Part shown: positions 62,322-64,000 of the stretch, one piece after another
How positions within the stretch are numbered: position 1 is the first letter of the stretch
Layout: every line of letters begins with the position of its first letter
Origin: JABFRG01 sp046351415
GTDB taxonomy: Bacteria; Myxococcota_A; Polyangia; Polyangiales; Polyangiaceae
Reading direction: 5' to 3'
NCBI GenBank assembly: GCA_046351415.1
Contig: JAXLYO010000004.1
Span: 372,001 to 436,000 of the forward strand
Length of the DNA: 64,000 nucleotides
Translations under genes and position numbers: made by a program
Notes under the pieces: model-generated
What the model saw: only the letters and a program-made list of their open reading frames with translations
Databases searched by the model: none
Told to the model about the DNA's origin: nothing

Positions 62322-63295
62322 ATGCGAATATTCATGACGGGTGCGACCGGATTCATCGGCAAGCATCTCTGTCGACGACTCGTTGCTGGTGGGCACACGG
62401 TCTTCGCGCTCGTTCGCAATCCGGGGAAAACGCGCGGTCTGCCCACGGAAGGAATGCACTACATCGAGGGAGACCTCGCGGTCTTCAAAGACGCGAGGCT
62501 CGAGCTCCCAACCTGCGACGTCGTGATTCACCTCGCGGGTGTGGTGACAGCCCCGAACCTCGAAACCTATGAGGAGATCAACTTCGTTGCGGTGAAAGAC
62601 CTTGTTCGTTGCATCGAGCGTCAGCGCTGGAAGCCGCGCCGCTTTCTGTTCGCCTCGTCCCTGGCAGCGGGCGGCCCGTCTCTGCCAGGGGAGCGGAAAA
62701 CGGAGACAGACCCCGCGGCACCCATCGATGCCTACGGAAAGGCCAAGTGGGAGGCGGAGAAATTCTTGTAGCATGCACCTTTCCCCGCCACTTCTTTCCG
62801 ACCCGCCCTCGTATTCGGTCCAGAGGACACGGCAACACTCACCCTCTTTCGAATGGCGAAACGGGGGATAGGCTTCGGGGTGGCGGGCAAGAACGCAGAA
62901 ACGAGCTTCGTGTACGTCGGCGATTTGGTCGATGCACTCATCAAGCTGTCGGGCGACCAAACGAATGAGCACCGGACGTACTACGTGAGTTACCCGGAAC
63001 CCGCAGACAATCGCACCCTTTGGCGGGCTCTCGGAAGCGCACAGGACCAAAAGGTTCGCATCGTCCCCATCCCGAAAGCGCGCTTTTCATGACGATGCTC
63101 GTGATGACCGGGCTCTCGAAAGTCGTTCGATTCCAGAATCAACTCGATCGAAAACAATTCGAGCCAATCACCGCAACGGGCTTTGCCTGCTCGAGTGCCG
63201 CTCTGCAGCGGGACTTTTCCTGGACGCCGACGCACGACCTCAGCGCGTCCATTGCCGCCGCGGTCCAGGAATTTCATCGGGACGGGACACTTTGA
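62322..63295 (+). pseudogene. NAD-dependent epimerase/dehydratase, interrupted
   Basis: The N-terminus has the Rossmann motif TGATGFIGKHL, a VIHLAGVV strand and a DAYGKAKWEAE (YxxxK) active-site motif. The frame stops at a TAG at 62769-62771. It resumes in the same frame (APFPATSFRPALVFGPED, then GRVGD-like regions) and runs to a TGA at 63090-63092. The last part (VVRFQNQLDRKQFEPITATG) lies in another frame, reached by a shift between about 63077 and 63092, probably with loss of some residues. Thus at least one nonsense codon and one frameshift. The original would be a sugar-nucleotide or related extended SDR. Confidence 0.75.
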
Positions 63296-63479
63296 GCCAC
63301 CGCGCAGCGCGCTCACTGGCATGGAATGCAAAGCTCGACTCACGCTCCCGATTTGCCCCAATTGTGTGGCATGTACATGCATCTGAAGAGCCCTCGCGAG
63401 GCGAGACTGCGGTCGCGAAGTGGTGGTGTTCACGGCGGGATGCGGTTCACGCTGACGAAGACCTAGGCTCGATGCTTAC

Positions 63480-63745
63480 GGCACAGTAATGACATCAGCG
63501 GACAGAGCATCCCCGAGGGAAGGATTCGCTTCTCCCGCGAGATTTCGGGCTCGCGAGGACGAACCCCTGGGCGCCGGGGCCGCGTCCATGCCGCTGCGCG
63601 GAAGGCGACGTCGATGAACTCTTGTTTTTCTACAAGGATCTAGCGTACCAAATGCTCTGGGTGTCGACCCACACGGTCCCATGCCGGACTTCGGGAGAAG
63701 AACGACGAACGACACGCGTTCCTCTCGAGCTCGCAGCGATTCTAA
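63480..63745 (+). pseudogene. Remnant of a second cNMP-binding protein gene
   Basis: The frame around 63519 reads EGRIRFSREISG, matching EGKVRISREISG of the gene at 60703. Farther on, GDVDELLFFYKDLAYQMLWV matches DDFDDLLFFHKDLAYEVLWA, and the last bases (TTCCTCTCGAGCTCGCAGCG) equal that gene's end. About 70 bases are missing between the two matched parts and other frame changes follow, so no full-length product can be made. It is a degraded duplicate, lying 2.4 kb from the intact copy. Confidence 0.75.
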
Positions 63746-63763
63746 CTTTTTCGGAGAACACGG

Positions 63764-64000
63764 ATGAAGAAGCAGCTTGGACTTGGCGGAATGCTCGCGA
63801 TCGCGGCGCTCTACGCTTGCGGTGGCGGTGAAGGAGCCAAGGTCGTCGACCCGACGGGCGTACCTACGTCCCCCACGGCGTCCGCACTTCCGACGGCTGC
63901 AGGTACGCAAGCACCCGTGCCGTCCGCCTCCGGGAGCGCAGCCTCAGCTTCGGGCTCCATCGGAAACACGCAGCTGGTTCGCGCGAGCACGATGGTGGCT
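63764..64000 (+). CDS. Lipoprotein, N-terminal part (runs off window)
   Basis: The ATG at 63764 follows GGAG by 8 bases and begins a lipoprotein signal peptide (MKKQLGLGGMLAIAALYACG) with lipobox YAC. A Ser/Thr/Ala/Pro-rich linker follows, as in other lipoproteins of this window. 79 residues are inside the window; no domain is reached. Confidence 0.65.
   Translation, partial: MKKQLGLGGMLAIAALYACGGGEGAKVVDPTGVPTSPTASALPTAAGTQAPVPSASGSAASASGSIGNTQLVRASTMVA

Noticed and set aside
1..64000. CRISPR arrays, prophage, transposases, rRNA and tRNA genes
   Set aside because: No direct-repeat/spacer pattern, integrase, transposase or structural RNA was found on either strand by reading.

Overview
The window is GC-rich, gene-dense bacterial chromosome. 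It looks like a myxobacterium (Myxococcota, probably Polyangiales). The signs are many lipoproteins and secreted proteins with Ala/Pro/Ser-rich linkers, a eukaryote-like Ser/Thr kinase ending in an AgmX/PglI-like C-terminal module, a giant TPR protein, and a membrane sensor whose C-terminus resembles the MXAN_5187 family. The exact genus is an inference. I saw no rRNA, tRNA, CRISPR array, phage or intact insertion sequence. The content is mostly core or lineage-typical.

Layout. 0-9.2 kb: end of a basic protein, a small secreted protein, a 606-aa phosphorylase-like protein, a broken SDR-type gene, an endo/exonuclease/phosphatase-fold protein, a GpsA-like protein lacking its catalytic lysines, a DRGH nuclease and a frameshifted YgiQ-type radical SAM gene. 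9.2-15.9 kb: a TolC-type protein, a HAD hydrolase, two acyl-CoA dehydrogenases flanking an AgmX-like lipoprotein, and a YD-repeat-like lipoprotein. 15.9-23.1 kb: amidase, apaG, cyaY and a 1564-aa TPR protein.

23.1-28.9 kb is the best-defined pathway. A MerR-family regulator with a C-terminal cysteine cluster heads iscS-iscU-iscA-hscB-hscA-fdx, a complete ISC iron-sulfur assembly operon with no Rrf2-type IscR. Together with cyaY, about 5 kb away, this is an Fe-S neighbourhood. 29-35 kb: a GST, lipoproteins, a Kelch-like protein, an alpha/beta-hydrolase-like protein coupled to glyA (which has a foldable leader), and an outer-membrane barrel protein. 35.4-44.8 kb: Ser/Thr kinase, hemL, a decayed gene, ppdK and glyS (without glyQ).

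44.9-53 kb: a sigma-54 activator, an AraC-type regulator, ruvB, a phosphofructokinase and a translationally coupled pair of signalling proteins in which the first has REC-GAF-PAS-PAS-HisKA but no ATPase domain and the second is a complete kinase. 53-59.7 kb: a membrane-anchored metallophosphatase and a tightly coupled envelope operon (cupredoxin-like protein, double-membrane-spanning sensor, di-haem cytochrome c lipoprotein, cupin lipoprotein). 59.7-64 kb: trxB, a cyclic-nucleotide-binding protein, an acidic Ca2+-binding-like lipoprotein, then a decay zone with a broken epimerase and a deleted second copy of the cNMP-binding gene, and the start of another lipoprotein.

Five loci are interrupted: about 3.08, 7.88, 39.5-39.9, 62.8-63.1 and 63.5-63.7 kb. 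Single-base lesions at the first two could be sequencing errors. The last three carry several lesions or deletions and look like true pseudogenes.
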